Positions 25,461 to 34,828 of a DNA stretch of 39,542 nt are shown here, piece by piece (positions within the stretch are counted from its first letter, which is position 1; every line of letters starts with the position of its first letter). Below the pieces are notes generated by a model, which saw nothing but the letters and a program-made list of their open reading frames with translations, was not told the DNA's origin and ran no database searches. The stretch covers positions 1-39,542 of the forward strand of contig NZ_PJAS01000036.1 in NCBI RefSeq assembly GCF_002836735.1. The letters run 5' to 3'. The position numbers were made by a program, and so were the translations under genes. The DNA is from Psychrobacter sp. 4Bb. GTDB taxonomy: Bacteria > Pseudomonadota > Gammaproteobacteria > Pseudomonadales > Moraxellaceae.

Positions 25461-25823
25461 ATGGCACCTCATGCACAGCATAATGCCAATCATTTTGCTA
25501 AAAGCTCTGAGCACCCTGCCGATTATAATAAAGACGAATACCAATCACCTACGCACGGCTTTGATTTTGCTAGTCAACACTATACAAATAGTGCGCAGCA
25601 ACCTCTACGGGTTCATGTAGAGCGTGTGGTACGTCAGTACTTTGCGATGCTAGGAGATGAGATGCCCACTGATTTATATGAGCTGATTTTGAAGCAAGTC
25701 GAAGAGCCTCTCTTATCTGTCGTCCTAGAAAAAACCAGAGGCAACCAAACCAAATGTGCTCAGATATTAGGCCTAAATCGAGGCACCTTGCGCAAAAAAA
25801 TGAAGACCTATGATTTAATGTAG
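25461..25823 (+). CDS. fis: DNA-binding protein Fis
   Basis: Nucleoid-associated protein that bends DNA and regulates rRNA and many growth-phase genes. The chosen start gives 120 residues. The C-terminal half matches the Fis fold: LRVHVERVVRQYFAMLGDEMPTDLYELILKQVEEPLLSVVLEKT, then the helix-turn-helix GNQTKCAQILGLNRGTLRKKMKTYDL. The N-terminal ~40 residues are H/N/Q-rich and longer than in E. coli Fis (98 residues). ATG 25461 has AAGGA about nine bases upstream; an in-frame ATG at 25407 would add 18 residues but abuts a -10 element. In E. coli fis is co-transcribed with dusB, which is missing here. Confidence 0.93.
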   Translation: MAPHAQHNANHFAKSSEHPADYNKDEYQSPTHGFDFASQHYTNSAQQPLRVHVERVVRQYFAMLGDEMPTDLYELILKQVEEPLLSVVLEKTRGNQTKCAQILGLNRGTLRKKMKTYDLM

Positions 25824-25931
25824 CATTGTTATATGAGCTTACCCATCATCATTGACTATCATTATGTATGGCAATCAAACGTTCCGCGCTCTATCTATCA
25901 TGATACGGCATACCGTTGTCATCATCACCTT

Positions 25932-25958
25932 GCCAGACGTTTACGTCAGGCTTTTTTT
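25932..25958 (+). terminator. Terminator or attenuator hairpin just before purH
   Basis: GCCAGACG pairs with CGTCAGGC around TTTA with one internal A-A mismatch, and seven Ts follow at 25952-25958. It ends only 14 bases before the purH ATG, so it is either the fis terminator or a hairpin that controls read-through into purH. Confidence 0.65.
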
Positions 25959-25972
25959 ATGGAAAATTTCTT

Positions 25973-27553
25973 ATGAGTACAACCCCACTTGCCCTACTAT
26001 CGGTCTCCGATAAGTCTAATATCGTCGAGTTTGCTCAAGGCCTTCTCAAAGCAGGTTTTGGTTTATTATCTACTGGCGGTACTTATCGTCTGCTCACAGA
26101 AAACAATGTCGACGTGACTGAAGTATCAGATTACACAGGCTTTCCTGAAATGATGGATGGCCGTGTTAAAACGCTACATCCTAAGATTCACGGTGGTATT
26201 CTAGGACGCCGTGGTACAGATGATGCAGTAATGAGTGATCATGCGATCGAACGTATCGACTTAGTCGTCGTGAACTTATATCCTTTTGCTGAAACGATCG
26301 CACGTGCTGACGTAACTATGAACGACGCTATCGAAAACATCGATATTGGCGGCCCTACCATGGTGCGTTCAGCAGCGAAAAACCACGCTCATGTAGGTAT
26401 CGTCACTGATCCAGCTGATTATGACCGTGTACTTAACGCCTTAGACGGTGGTACCAAACTGACGACTGCTTTACGTTATGACTTAGCAGTAAAGGCGTTT
26501 GAGCATACGGCACAGTACGACGGTATGATTGCAAACTTCTTAGGTAGCCGTGTCAACGAAACTCAAGAGCCAGAAAACTTCCCACGTACATTCAATGTAC
26601 AGCTTGAAAAAGCACAAGACCTACGCTACGGTGAAAACCCGCATCAAAACGCGGCTTTCTATACTGAAAACCAGCCTTTGAAAAGCAAACAAGCTTCAAT
26701 CGCAACGGCTAAGCAGTTACAAGGCAAAGCGCTATCTTATAACAACATCGCTGATACCGATGCTGCGCTTGAGTGCGTTAAAGCTTTCAGCGCGCCTGCT
26801 TGCGTTATCGTTAAGCATGCCAACCCTTGCGGTGTCGCGGTTGATAATGACCAAGTAGCGGCTTATCGTACTGCTTTTAGCACCGATCCTGAATCGTCTT
26901 TCGGCGGTATCATCGCATTCAACCGTCCGTTGACGCTTGCTGCTGCAAAAGCCATTATCGACAATCAGTTCGTAGAAGTAATCATTGCACCTAGTATCGA
27001 AGACGGTGTACTTGAAGCGACAGCCACTAAGAAAAACGTACGTGTCTTGGTATGCGGCGAGCTACCAGCACCAGATCAGCGCGATATCCAACTTGACTAT
27101 AAGCGTGTCAACGGTGGCCTACTGGTACAAGAGCAAGATCTAGGCTTAATCACTGCTAACGACCTAAAAATCGTCACTGATGTACAACCAACTGAAGCGC
27201 AAGTGGCAGATCTACTGTTCAGCTGGAACGTGGCAAAATACGTCAAATCTAATGCCATTGTCTACGCAAAAGGCCAACGTACTATCGGTGTTGGCGCAGG
27301 CCAAATGAGCCGCGTTAACTCAGCACGTATTGCTGCTATCAAAGCAGAACATGCTGGACTAGCAACTGAAGGTGCTGTTATGGCATCAGATGCGTTCTTC
27401 CCTTTCCGTGATGGCATCGACAATGCTGCTGAAGTAGGTATCTCTGCTATCATTCAGCCAGGTGGCTCTATGCGTGATGACGAGACCATTGCTGCTGCTA
27501 ATGAGCATGGTATCGCGATGGTATTTACTGGCATGCGCCATTTCCGCCATTAA
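25973..27553 (+). CDS. purH: Bifunctional AICAR transformylase/IMP cyclohydrolase
   Basis: Catalyses the last two steps of de novo IMP synthesis in the cytosol. From the ATG at 25973 it has 526 residues (E. coli 529). The N-terminal cyclohydrolase domain begins [31 protein letters not shown] and contains [22 protein letters not shown]. The C-terminal transformylase domain has [13 protein letters not shown] and the catalytic Lys-His of [10 protein letters not shown], and ends [36 protein letters not shown] codon 57 bases further upstream is in frame but lies before the terminator-like hairpin, so it is not the start. The ribosome-binding site seems to be GGAAAA at 25961-25966. Confidence 0.97.
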   Translation: MSTTPLALLSVSDKSNIVEFAQGLLKAGFGLLSTGGTYRLLTENNVDVTEVSDYTGFPEMMDGRVKTLHPKIHGGILGRRGTDDAVMSDHAIERIDLVVVNLYPFAETIARADVTMNDAIENIDIGGPTMVRSAAKNHAHVGIVTDPADYDRVLNALDGGTKLTTALRYDLAVKAFEHTAQYDGMIANFLGSRVNETQEPENFPRTFNVQLEKAQDLRYGENPHQNAAFYTENQPLKSKQASIATAKQLQGKALSYNNIADTDAALECVKAFSAPACVIVKHANPCGVAVDNDQVAAYRTAFSTDPESSFGGIIAFNRPLTLAAAKAIIDNQFVEVIIAPSIEDGVLEATATKKNVRVLVCGELPAPDQRDIQLDYKRVNGGLLVQEQDLGLITANDLKIVTDVQPTEAQVADLLFSWNVAKYVKSNAIVYAKGQRTIGVGAGQMSRVNSARIAAIKAEHAGLATEGAVMASDAFFPFRDGIDNAAEVGISAIIQPGGSMRDDETIAAANEHGIAMVFTGMRHFRH

Positions 27554-27664
27554 ACAATCACCTATTAGTTTAAGACTAGGATTAGTCGTAGCAATTGTAT
27601 TTATTACTGCGACTAATTTTCAGCTTCTATAGTATTCGTGATAATTATCGTTAAAGCATCACCC

Positions 27665-27704
27665 AAAAAAAAGCCACTGCATCAATCGATACAGTGGCTT
27701 TTTT
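27665..27704. terminator. Bidirectional terminator between purH and ppiD
   Basis: GCCACTG pairs with CAGTGGC, with an inner ATC/GAT stem after one mismatch, flanked by eight As and six Ts. It serves both convergent genes. Confidence 0.9.
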
Positions 27705-27745
27705 ACGTCTAAAAATAAGAATAAGAATAATAATCTAGCAAATAC

Positions 27746-29620
27746 TTAGCGTCCTTGCGCATTTGCCATGTTGCTTTCATTAATCTCAACCGTATATACC
27801 ATACGTAGATAGTCCAAATAGTCTTGCAACTGGTCTTGGCCTAAATTGTCACGGATAATACTGGCTGTTTGCGCTCTTTGCATATCAGACAGTGGCGACT
27901 GCTGCTCAGTTTTAATACGGTCTCCAACCAGTAGCGTTGCACCCATCTCAGTCTCACTAGCGATCGCGACAACACCGTTATCAGCGGCTTGCTGACTAAA
28001 TGCCAATCCACGCTCTTTGTCTGTTAACTGTGTCGTTTGACGGTTAATCTCACCCAGTGCTTGGAAACTAACCGACTGCTTACTGATATCAGCTGGTGTC
28101 TTGATACCAGCAGCCAATGCTTTAGCATCTTTTAAAGCTAATGCTGTCGCTTTCTGCTGACGGAGTATTTGAGTGATTCTTGGGGTTGCATTTGCTAGAG
28201 CAAGCGTCTTAGTAGGACGATAATTGCTTGGCTGTAACCATACGGTACCGTTACCAACTTCTACGCCTGCCGTTACCGCTTGATCTTGAATAGTAAACTC
28301 ATCAAATGCCTGTTTAACGACTGCTGGTTGCGGCAGTGCTGATTTGTTGTTCACTTTACGATAATCTTTGATACGCTTGAGGCTGACGTTTTCTTGCTGT
28401 GCGATATCTTCGATACTGAAGCCATCTGCCGCCAAATCATTGATTGACGTTACTTTATCAGCATAGATTTCCTGACGTTTATACTCTTTTGCTTTCGCAG
28501 TCAGCTCATCACGCATACTGTCTAGGCTTGGAATTTTTTTGCCATTGTCTTCAGTAACCGTAAATATCTGATAACCAAAGCTAGTCTTGATAGGCGCAGT
28601 CACATCACCAACGCTCAACCCTTCTAGTGCCTCTTGCACAGTATCCGCATCACTGCCAAACACTGACGGATTAAAGCGTCCGATATCACCACCTGTTTCA
28701 CCTGATGGATCATCCGACTCTGCTTTAGCAAGCGCAGCAAACGCTTCACCTTTATTCAGACGCGCTTTCACTTTATCGGCTCGTGTTTTGGCATCTTTAC
28801 CAGTAAACAGTATCTGACTGACTTTACGCTCATCAGTAGCCGCAATGCTCTGCTTATATGCTTCATACTGCTGCTGCAACTCTTCTGCGGTTACTTCATC
28901 AACCTTGATAGTTTGCGGGCTAAGCTGGATATAAGCCAAGTCAACCATCGCTGCACTTTTCAATGTGTCTTTGTTAGCATCATAGTAGGACTGAATGTCT
29001 GCTTTACTAAGCTTAACTTTGTCAGCATAGTCTTGCCAATTAAAGCGATGCACCCAAACGTTGCGCGACTCAAGTTGCAAGTCAATCAATTGACTGACCG
29101 CTTGCATAGGATAGACGGCCGTCCCAACAATACTGGCGTTCAATTGATCCAAGCTTAACTGATTGCGAAATTCTGCAAATAGTTGATTTTTGGTCATGCC
29201 GCGCTGACGCAAGAAGTTTGAGAACTGATCGTTTGAAAAGTTACCTTCTGCATCTTGGAATATTTCTTCTTGACGCAGCAAACGATTGATCGTGTCGTCA
29301 GACACTGTCATACCAAGCTTACCTGCTTGCTGCTCTAACAACGTACGGTCGATTAGACCCTTTAATACTTGCTCATGAAGCACATCTTCATTCAATAAGC
29401 TGGCATCTTCAACTTGCTCTAATACTTCAGAACGACGGCTATTCACAGCAGTTTGATACTCGGACAGTCCTACGCTTGCCTCACCTACCTGCGCAATCTG
29501 GTTGGGATCGACGTTGCCGCCAAAATAGCTTTCGACACCCAAGAGAGCGAGCGGCGATAGGCATAAAATCAATAAAATGCGACCTGGCCAGCTTTTTAAG
29601 AAATCGCGCAATTTATCCAT
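27746..29620 (-). CDS. ppiD: Periplasmic folding chaperone PpiD
   Basis: A membrane-anchored periplasmic chaperone close to the Sec translocon. The 624-residue length equals E. coli PpiD (623). An N-terminal membrane helix (about residues 13-32, PGRILLILCLSPLALLGVESYF) is followed by a SurA-like N-terminal chaperone domain (QVGEASVGLSEYQTAVNSRRSEV onward). A parvulin-type PPIase domain at about 262-353 has KVSQILFTGKDAKTRADKVKARLNKGEAFAALA, GGDIGRFNP and FGYQIFTV. The E. coli parvulin domain is inactive, so activity should not be assumed. It lies downstream of hupB on the same strand, the order found in E. coli. Confidence 0.93.
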   Translation of the reverse strand: MDKLRDFLKSWPGRILLILCLSPLALLGVESYFGGNVDPNQIAQVGEASVGLSEYQTAVNSRRSEVLEQVEDASLLNEDVLHEQVLKGLIDRTLLEQQAGKLGMTVSDDTINRLLRQEEIFQDAEGNFSNDQFSNFLRQRGMTKNQLFAEFRNQLSLDQLNASIVGTAVYPMQAVSQLIDLQLESRNVWVHRFNWQDYADKVKLSKADIQSYYDANKDTLKSAAMVDLAYIQLSPQTIKVDEVTAEELQQQYEAYKQSIAATDERKVSQILFTGKDAKTRADKVKARLNKGEAFAALAKAESDDPSGETGGDIGRFNPSVFGSDADTVQEALEGLSVGDVTAPIKTSFGYQIFTVTEDNGKKIPSLDSMRDELTAKAKEYKRQEIYADKVTSINDLAADGFSIEDIAQQENVSLKRIKDYRKVNNKSALPQPAVVKQAFDEFTIQDQAVTAGVEVGNGTVWLQPSNYRPTKTLALANATPRITQILRQQKATALALKDAKALAAGIKTPADISKQSVSFQALGEINRQTTQLTDKERGLAFSQQAADNGVVAIASETEMGATLLVGDRIKTEQQSPLSDMQRAQTASIIRDNLGQDQLQDYLDYLRMVYTVEINESNMANAQGR

Positions 29621-29875
29621 AGTTATCTCTGCTTTATTAACCTATATTGATGAAAAACCATTGTAATACTGTTAGGAGCTGTTAAGTGCAACCTGCCAAT
29701 ATCAGTGCTATCTAAGCTCGCAATGGTAAGAGTAAGAGCGTATGCATTTTATAGTAAAAAACGAAATTTACTAAAGAAATCTGACTTAAATGACACACCT
29801 ATCGCGCGCCCTATGATACGTGATTTTTCATGCAGACTCAAAATATTCACGACGCATGATACAAACTATAGCGAT

Positions 29876-29903
29876 AAAAAAAGCACCTAAATATTAGGTG
29901 CTC
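29876..29903 (-). terminator. Intrinsic terminator of hupB
   Basis: On the minus strand AGCACCTAA and TTAGGTGCT form a stem with loop TAT, followed by a run of seven Ts (As at 29876-29882 on the plus strand). It lies about 70 bp after the hupB stop, so ppiD must have a promoter in 29621-29875, where I saw no gene and no clear promoter. Confidence 0.8.
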
Positions 29904-29906
29904 TCT

Positions 29907-29944
29907 TCGATGGCTAGCTCATTACTTCAGCTATAGACCATCGA
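29907..29944 (-). repeat. Second hairpin in the hupB 3' untranslated region
   Basis: TCGATGG (29907-29913) pairs with CCATCGA (29938-29944), with a further inner pairing AGCT/AGCT. It stands between the hupB stop and the terminator and has no T-tract. Confidence 0.45.
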
Positions 29945-29971
29945 CTATCATTTTATGCTTAAAAAATCGGC

Positions 29972-30244
29972 TTAGTTCAAGCGCTCTTTTAAGTTTTTAC
30001 CAGCTTTGAAGCTTGGTACTTTGCTTGCTGGAATGCTTAGCTCTTCGCCAGTCTTAGGGTTGCGACCAGTGCGTGCTTTGCGATCTTTTACACTGAAAGT
30101 ACCAAAGCCAACTAATGAGATGCTATCGCCAGCTTCTAGTGCTTCGCCAACACTTTCCATAACAGCGTTTAGTGCATCACCAGCTTGGGTTTTATTTAGA
30201 CCACTTTTGTCTGCGATGCTATCAATTAATTCTGACTTATTCAT
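29972..30244 (-). CDS. hupB: DNA-binding protein HU
   Basis: Histone-like nucleoid protein of 90 residues that binds and bends DNA as a dimer. The sequence [32 protein letters not shown], the central [25 protein letters not shown] arm region and the end [12 protein letters not shown] are classic HU beta. The ATG at 30244 has GAAGGAA about five bases upstream and gives the usual HU length; a longer frame extending to 30319 would add an unrelated N-terminus and is not used. ppiD follows, as in E. coli; lon, the usual upstream neighbour there, is absent. Confidence 0.97.
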   Translation of the reverse strand: MNKSELIDSIADKSGLNKTQAGDALNAVMESVGEALEAGDSISLVGFGTFSVKDRKARTGRNPKTGEELSIPASKVPSFKAGKNLKERLN

Positions 30245-30768
30245 AAAATTTCCTTCAAGTTTAAGGGGGTAATAAATGCTCACGCCAAGTATTGTAACGC
30301 TCTCATGGTGCTTACGCAATAAAAACTACCTAACTGGCGCAATAACAGGTTCTTCTTTGTTATCGTCTTTATATCAAGGCAGCATAAGGAGCGCAAGCGA
30401 TTTTACATATTTTTGTGCTCTACACTACGTATTTGACACCTAATGTTACGCAAAGCGTTAAGAATTTATATATAACCGAGTCTGCATAACTGAGACGATT
30501 GGCTTTCCTATTTTCTACGCTTTGACAGATTTGTCAATTGCTGTCTATGCATTGCTATACATTAAGTTTGTATATTACTGGTCATAAATAAGAGTGTCTT
30601 TATTGACTGCTAAATTGTAATGTAATAGTTTAGCCACTACAGAAACTAGCGTTACTTTTTATTATAAAGACGTTACTATAAGCAAAATATCACTGCAAGT
30701 CTTGGGCAAATACAGACTTCTGTTTGCTCAATATCTAAAACTTGCTAAATAAAAAACGGATTACTTAC
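30245..30768. promoter_or_regulatory. Divergent intergenic region with a putative promoter for the SCP2-like gene
   Basis: 524 bp without a gene. TTGTCA (30531-30536) and TATACA (30556-30561, preceded by TGC) form a possible extended -10 promoter with a 19-bp spacer, leaving a leader of about 200 nt. TTGACA-GATT-TGTCAA (30522-30537) overlaps the -35 as a perfect inverted repeat and could be an operator. No hupB promoter could be placed with confidence. Confidence 0.4.
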
Positions 30769-31413
30769 ATGAAGCGTTCTACGTTGTCTCACTCTTTTCT
30801 TAATATCATTTTAGTATTTATCGAGTCGGCGCTGACATTACTGTTACGTTTGGATCCTGAACTGCGTAAGGCCGCTTATCCGCTCGCCAAGCAAGGCACC
30901 GTGGTGGCGCTTCGCCTGTATTTACCGCATGTAGAAGTATTTGCCACCTTTAGTACCAAGGGCGTGTTACTAGATGCGCAACTGCCGATTGGTCGTAGTG
31001 AGCCTGACGTGGTTATCAATGCCTACAGCATTCAAGTTATCAACGCCATCACCACTCATGATAGCGAAACCACCGAAAAGCTACAGATGCGCGGTGAGTC
31101 GATTCAAGTACAACTGGTCAAACAATTTATTATGCAACTTGGGCTTGGCAGCTTGATTCAGGGGCTGATCAAAAAGATAAAGGGTGGTAAAGCCAAAACC
31201 AAACCTACAGAAGCTGATTTGGAAGAAAAAAAGAACAACTACAAGCTTCGTATTAAAGAACAGCAAACACAGATTAATACCTTGACCATTAAGAACCGTG
31301 AACTTGAAACAACTGTGAGAGAGCTCCAGAGCAAGCAAAAAACGTTGATGATTGTCACTGTTGTCGCCCTGGTCATTATGATCGGTTCAGTCATCGCACT
31401 ATTGATGAATTAG
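30769..31413 (+). CDS. SCP2-like domain protein with C-terminal membrane anchor
   Basis: 214 residues from the ATG at 30769 (a TTG nine codons upstream is in frame). Residues ~20-130 resemble the SCP2-like lipid-binding domain of UbiJ: LLLRLDPELRKAAYPLAKQGTVVALRL, then a beta-rich part, PDVVINAYSIQVINAI, and LQMRGESIQVQLVKQFI. The UbiJ resemblance is by pattern only. Residues ~148-190 are charged and heptad-like, probably coiled coil, and residues ~192-212 form one hydrophobic helix that ends the protein. It is therefore probably an inner-membrane tail-anchored protein facing the cytoplasm. ubiE and ubiB are not nearby. A terminator follows. Confidence 0.75.
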   Translation: MKRSTLSHSFLNIILVFIESALTLLLRLDPELRKAAYPLAKQGTVVALRLYLPHVEVFATFSTKGVLLDAQLPIGRSEPDVVINAYSIQVINAITTHDSETTEKLQMRGESIQVQLVKQFIMQLGLGSLIQGLIKKIKGGKAKTKPTEADLEEKKNNYKLRIKEQQTQINTLTIKNRELETTVRELQSKQKTLMIVTVVALVIMIGSVIALLMN

Positions 31414-31436
31414 TTTTGGTTCACTGAATTACCTAT

Positions 31437-31482
31437 AAATAAGCGTTCAATGTCTTCTGTAGATATTGAACGCTTATTTTTT
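31437..31482 (+). terminator. Intrinsic terminator after the SCP2-like gene
   Basis: AAATAAGCGTTCAAT pairs perfectly with ATTGAACGCTTATTT around a 13-nt loop, ending in a run of six Ts. Confidence 0.9.
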
Positions 31483-31611
31483 ACTTCGTTAAATATATCT
31501 GTAGCAGACAAACTAAGCTGCTTATATCTCACTCATATATCTCTTCCAGACATCATTGTTTTTATCAATTACAGCAATAAGCTTGATTAACCATTGAACC
31601 ACACTTTAATC

Positions 31612-31641
31612 TTGACTAAATTACTCGGGATTAAGTATAAT
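31612..31641 (+). promoter_or_regulatory. iscR promoter with IscR type 1-like site
   Basis: TTGACT (31612-31617), 18 bp, perfect TATAAT (31636-31641). The -35 and spacer read TTGACTAAATTACTCGGG, which resembles the type 1 sites where [2Fe-2S]-IscR represses its own operon. The leader would be about 160 nt. Nothing else was recognised in 31483-31808. Confidence 0.75.
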
Positions 31642-31808
31642 TACCTTAATCGTTGCACACATCGGGTTAATCATCTGTTGTTCAATAACGATAAGACAAA
31701 ACTTAGCTGACGTATTATTGGTTGCTCTTTTTATCTTATGAGTACTTATTAAGACTTTTGGCTAAGATCGTTGTTAAACATAAATGACATCAAGTTTGGA
31801 GATAACAC

Positions 31809-32318
31809 ATGCGTTTGACTACTCGGGGCAGATACGCTGTTACCGCATTATTAGATTTGGCATTGCAGACCAGCCAACAAGACAGTGCTGTATCATTATC
31901 CGATATCGCCAAACGGCAATCGATTTCAATATCGTATCTTGAACAGTTATTTTCTAAGCTCCGCAAACGCGGCCTTGTCACGAGTATTCGCGGTGCAGCT
32001 GGGGGTTATAACCTAGCCAAGCCATTGAATGAGATAGATGTGATGAGCATCATATCTGCGGTTGATGAGTCAGTAAACGCGATGCAGTGTGAAGGACGCG
32101 GTGACTGTCAAGGTGGTACAATGTGCCTAACTCACGATCTGTGGTGTGCACTGTCGAATCATATCGAACAGTACTTGAAAAATATAACATTAGCGCAATT
32201 ATTAGATATGGAAAACGTGCAGTCAGTCTCAGAGCGTCAGCACATCTCTACAAAAGATATTTCCATAAAAGACATTAATACTATTACTCTATCGAACAGC
32301 GAGGCAAACCCAGCATGA
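31809..32318 (+). CDS. iscR: Fe-S cluster-sensing regulator IscR
   Basis: Rrf2-family repressor that binds a [2Fe-2S] cluster and represses the isc operon when clusters are plentiful. The N-terminal winged helix-turn-helix [19 protein letters not shown] and [35 protein letters not shown] is intact. The cluster ligands are Cys94, Cys100, Cys106 and His109 in [21 protein letters not shown]. 169 residues compared with 162 in E. coli. GGAG at 31799-31802 supports the ATG. The stop overlaps the iscS start by four bases, which suggests translational coupling. Confidence 0.97.
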   Translation: MRLTTRGRYAVTALLDLALQTSQQDSAVSLSDIAKRQSISISYLEQLFSKLRKRGLVTSIRGAAGGYNLAKPLNEIDVMSIISAVDESVNAMQCEGRGDCQGGTMCLTHDLWCALSNHIEQYLKNITLAQLLDMENVQSVSERQHISTKDISIKDINTITLSNSEANPA

Positions 32319-33541
32319 GCCAACATAACAACCTTATATACTTAGATTATGCCGCCACTACCCCAGTTGCTAAATCAGTAGCTGCTAAAATGAGCGAGTA
32401 TTTGACTGTAGATGGTGTCTTTGGTAACCCAGCTTCACGTTCACATGGTTACGGCTGGCAAGCGGAAGAAGCAGTAGAAACTGCTCGCGGTCAAGTTGCT
32501 GAAGTTATCAACGCTGATCCACGCGAAATCGTCTTTACTTCTGGTGCGACTGAGTCTGACAACCTAGCCATTAAAGGTGCGGCACATTTTTATCAGTCTC
32601 GTGGCAAACATATCATTACCAGTAAAATTGAGCACAAAGCTGTATTAGATACCTGCCGTGAGCTCGAGCAAGAAGGTTTTGAGATTACGTATCTTGAGCC
32701 ACAGCCAAGCACAGGTCTTATCCTGCCAGAGCAAGTAAAAGAAGCACTACGTGATGATACTATTTTAGTATCACTTATGATGGTGAACAATGAGCTTGGT
32801 ACTATTACTGATGTTGCAGCGATTGGTGAAATCACTCGCGAAGCTGGCGTAGTTTTCCATGTTGATGGCGCTCAGTCTGTTGGCAAAGTAAAAATCAATC
32901 TTGAAGAAATGAAAATTGATTTGATGAGCTTCTCAGGTCATAAAGCATACGGCCCTAAAGGTATCGGCGCATTGTTTGTTCGTCGTAAGCCACGTATTCG
33001 CTTGAAAGCTGAACAACACGGCGGTGGTCATGAGCGCGGTATGCGTTCAGGTACACTACCAACGCATCAGATCGTTGGTCTAGGCGCAGCATTTGCTTTG
33101 GCTAATGAAAGCTATGAAGCTGACCATGCACATGCAGCCAAATTACGTCAAAAACTTTGGGATGGCCTACAAGATATCGAAGAGATTTACTTAAACGGTG
33201 ATCTTGAGAATAGCGTACCAAATATTGTAAACATCAGCTTTAACTTCGTTGAAGGCGAGTCATTGATGATGTCACTTAAAGACTTAGCTGTATCGTCAGG
33301 TTCAGCCTGTACCTCAGCAACGCTTGAGCCATCATATGTACTACGTGCAATCGGTCGTCCAGATGAATTGGCACATAGCTCAATCCGTTTCAGCTTTGGC
33401 CGTTATACCACTGATGAAGACATCGATACTGTTATCAAACAGATGCATGAAGCTGTTGATAAACTACGTGCTCTATCACCACTTTGGGATATGTACCAAG
33501 AAGGTGTTGATTTAAACTCAGTCGAGTGGGCTGAGCACTAA
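32315..33541 (+). CDS. iscS: Cysteine desulfurase IscS
   Basis: PLP enzyme that removes sulfur from cysteine and passes a persulfide to IscU and other acceptors. 408 residues (E. coli 404). It starts [12 protein letters not shown]; the PLP lysine is Lys210 in [12 protein letters not shown], and the active-site cysteine is Cys332 in [21 protein letters not shown]. Both sit four residues after the E. coli positions. The C-terminus SVEWAEH ends as expected for IscU-binding forms. Its ATG overlaps the iscR stop (ATGA). Confidence 0.98.
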   Translation: MSQHNNLIYLDYAATTPVAKSVAAKMSEYLTVDGVFGNPASRSHGYGWQAEEAVETARGQVAEVINADPREIVFTSGATESDNLAIKGAAHFYQSRGKHIITSKIEHKAVLDTCRELEQEGFEITYLEPQPSTGLILPEQVKEALRDDTILVSLMMVNNELGTITDVAAIGEITREAGVVFHVDGAQSVGKVKINLEEMKIDLMSFSGHKAYGPKGIGALFVRRKPRIRLKAEQHGGGHERGMRSGTLPTHQIVGLGAAFALANESYEADHAHAAKLRQKLWDGLQDIEEIYLNGDLENSVPNIVNISFNFVEGESLMMSLKDLAVSSGSACTSATLEPSYVLRAIGRPDELAHSSIRFSFGRYTTDEDIDTVIKQMHEAVDKLRALSPLWDMYQEGVDLNSVEWAEH

Positions 33542-33631
33542 TTTCTAACATAGCTTTTTAGTATAGCTAGCAATATATATTTATTAAACAATTGATCAGA
33601 CAATTAAATTAAGCGTTTGACCCCAATTATC

Positions 33632-33674
33632 GATGAGTAGTGAGACATTTAAAGTCGATAAACAACTACTCATC
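33632..33674 (+). repeat. Hairpin before iscU
   Basis: GATGAGTAGT (33632-33641) pairs perfectly with ACTACTCATC (33665-33674) over a 23-nt loop, ending eight bases before the iscU ribosome-binding site AGGAG. There is no T-tract, so it is more like a processing or stability element than a terminator. Confidence 0.6.
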
Positions 33675-33695
33675 ATCTAACTAGGAGAAAACCCC

Positions 33696-34106
33696 ATGGC
33701 CTATAGTGACCAAGTTATTGATCATTACGAAAACCCACGCAACGTTGGTAATCTTGATAAAAACGCCAAGAACGTTGGTACCGGTATGGTCGGTGCCCCA
33801 GCATGTGGCGATGTAATGCGTCTACAAATCCAAGTCGACGATAATGGTATTATCGAAGATGCACGTTTCAAGACTTATGGCTGCGGTTCAGCGATTGCTT
33901 CAAGCTCGCTTGTTACTGAGTGGCTAAAAGGCAAAAGCTTGGATCAAGCTGGCGAAATCAAAAACAACGATATCGCTCAAGAGCTAGCATTACCACCAGT
34001 AAAAGTGCATTGCTCTGTACTTGCAGAAGACGCTATTAAAGCCGCTATTAGCGACTATAAAGGTAAGCATGGCGTAGCAGCTCCAGCAGAAGAAGCTGCG
34101 ATCTAA
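33696..34106 (+). CDS. iscU: Fe-S cluster assembly scaffold IscU
   Basis: Scaffold on which new clusters are built. 136 residues, with ligands Cys37 (GAPACGDVM), Cys63 (YGCGSAIASSS) and Cys106 (VHCSVLAEDA), and the HscA recognition motif LPPVK at 99-103. The C-terminal AAPAEEAAI is a short extension beyond the E. coli protein (128). AGGAG lies well placed before the ATG. Confidence 0.98.
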   Translation: MAYSDQVIDHYENPRNVGNLDKNAKNVGTGMVGAPACGDVMRLQIQVDDNGIIEDARFKTYGCGSAIASSSLVTEWLKGKSLDQAGEIKNNDIAQELALPPVKVHCSVLAEDAIKAAISDYKGKHGVAAPAEEAAI

Positions 34107-34189
34107 GCTAAGCTAAACCTGCTAGCGTATGCGCTACGTTGTACTAGCAACGCTAAAGTAGCAATGTGTAATCGCTACTGACGCTAAAG

Positions 34190-34229
34190 AGGTGACAATG
34201 ACACTTATGTAATTGTCACCTTTTGTTTT
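34190..34229 (+). terminator. Terminator-like hairpin between iscU and iscA
   Basis: AGGTGACAAT (34190-34199) pairs perfectly with ATTGTCACCT (34212-34221) over a 12-nt loop, followed by TTTGTTTTC. It looks like a moderate intrinsic terminator inside the operon and may lower expression of iscA-hscBA-fdx relative to iscRSU. Confidence 0.65.
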
Positions 34230-34333
34230 CTAATAGTTGTAAGCCTATTGTTTTGGCAATCTTGTAATTCTGGTTGTCAGTTTATCTAGATTTTTTTATT
34301 GATATTTATGATTAATAGTCAATGGGAGTTGGC

Positions 34334-34654
34334 ATGATTGAAATGACAGAACGCGCCGCTCAGCATGTTCGAGACTTTTTGGACAATCGCGGCAAAGGCG
34401 AAGGCATTCGAGTTGGTATCCGTACGGCGGGTTGCTCGGGCTTGGCTTACGTTTTAGAGTTTGTAGATACCCCTGATGAAAACGACACGCGCTATGAAAG
34501 TCGCGGCGTTAGCATCTTTATTGATCCTAAGAGCCTCGTGTATTTAGACGGCTTATTGATGGATTACGAAAAAGAAGGTTTAAATGAAGGTTTTAAATTT
34601 ACCAACCCTAACCAAAAAGGTGAATGTGGTTGCGGTGAATCGTTTACAGTTTAA
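34334..34654 (+). CDS. iscA: A-type Fe-S carrier IscA
   Basis: Carrier that receives and delivers clusters. From the ATG at 34334 it has 106 residues (E. coli 107). Cys34 ([14 protein letters not shown]), Cys98 and Cys100 ([11 protein letters not shown]) are the ligands, and [13 protein letters not shown] is conserved. GGGAG (34324-34328) lies five bases before this ATG; the ATG at 34322 overlaps that ribosome-binding site and is less likely. Confidence 0.96.
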   Translation: MIEMTERAAQHVRDFLDNRGKGEGIRVGIRTAGCSGLAYVLEFVDTPDENDTRYESRGVSIFIDPKSLVYLDGLLMDYEKEGLNEGFKFTNPNQKGECGCGESFTV

Positions 34655-34828
34655 TGGTTCAATGGCTGAAAACCGATATATTTATGCTTCAATAAACTTT
34701 CATAAGAATAGTGCAGTATCTCTACTATCGCTATGAAGAAAGGTTAATGTAATTAAGTACCCAAGCGATTCAGTATTCTTAGCTAGGTCATGACCTCAAA
34801 AATAAATAAAAAAGTAAGGCATCAGATT

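Noticed and set aside
25932..25951. PurR-like operator before purH
   Set aside because: The sequence contains ACGTTTACGT but does not match the E. coli PurR box well, and its T-tract and hairpin fit a terminator better.
29705..29890. 61-codon reading frame between ppiD and hupB
   Set aside because: Composition does not look like a protein, no ribosome-binding site is present, and its end overlaps the hupB terminator stem.
30245..30319. Longer N-terminus for HU
   Set aside because: It adds residues unlike any HU, while the ATG at 30244 has a good ribosome-binding site and gives the standard 90 residues.
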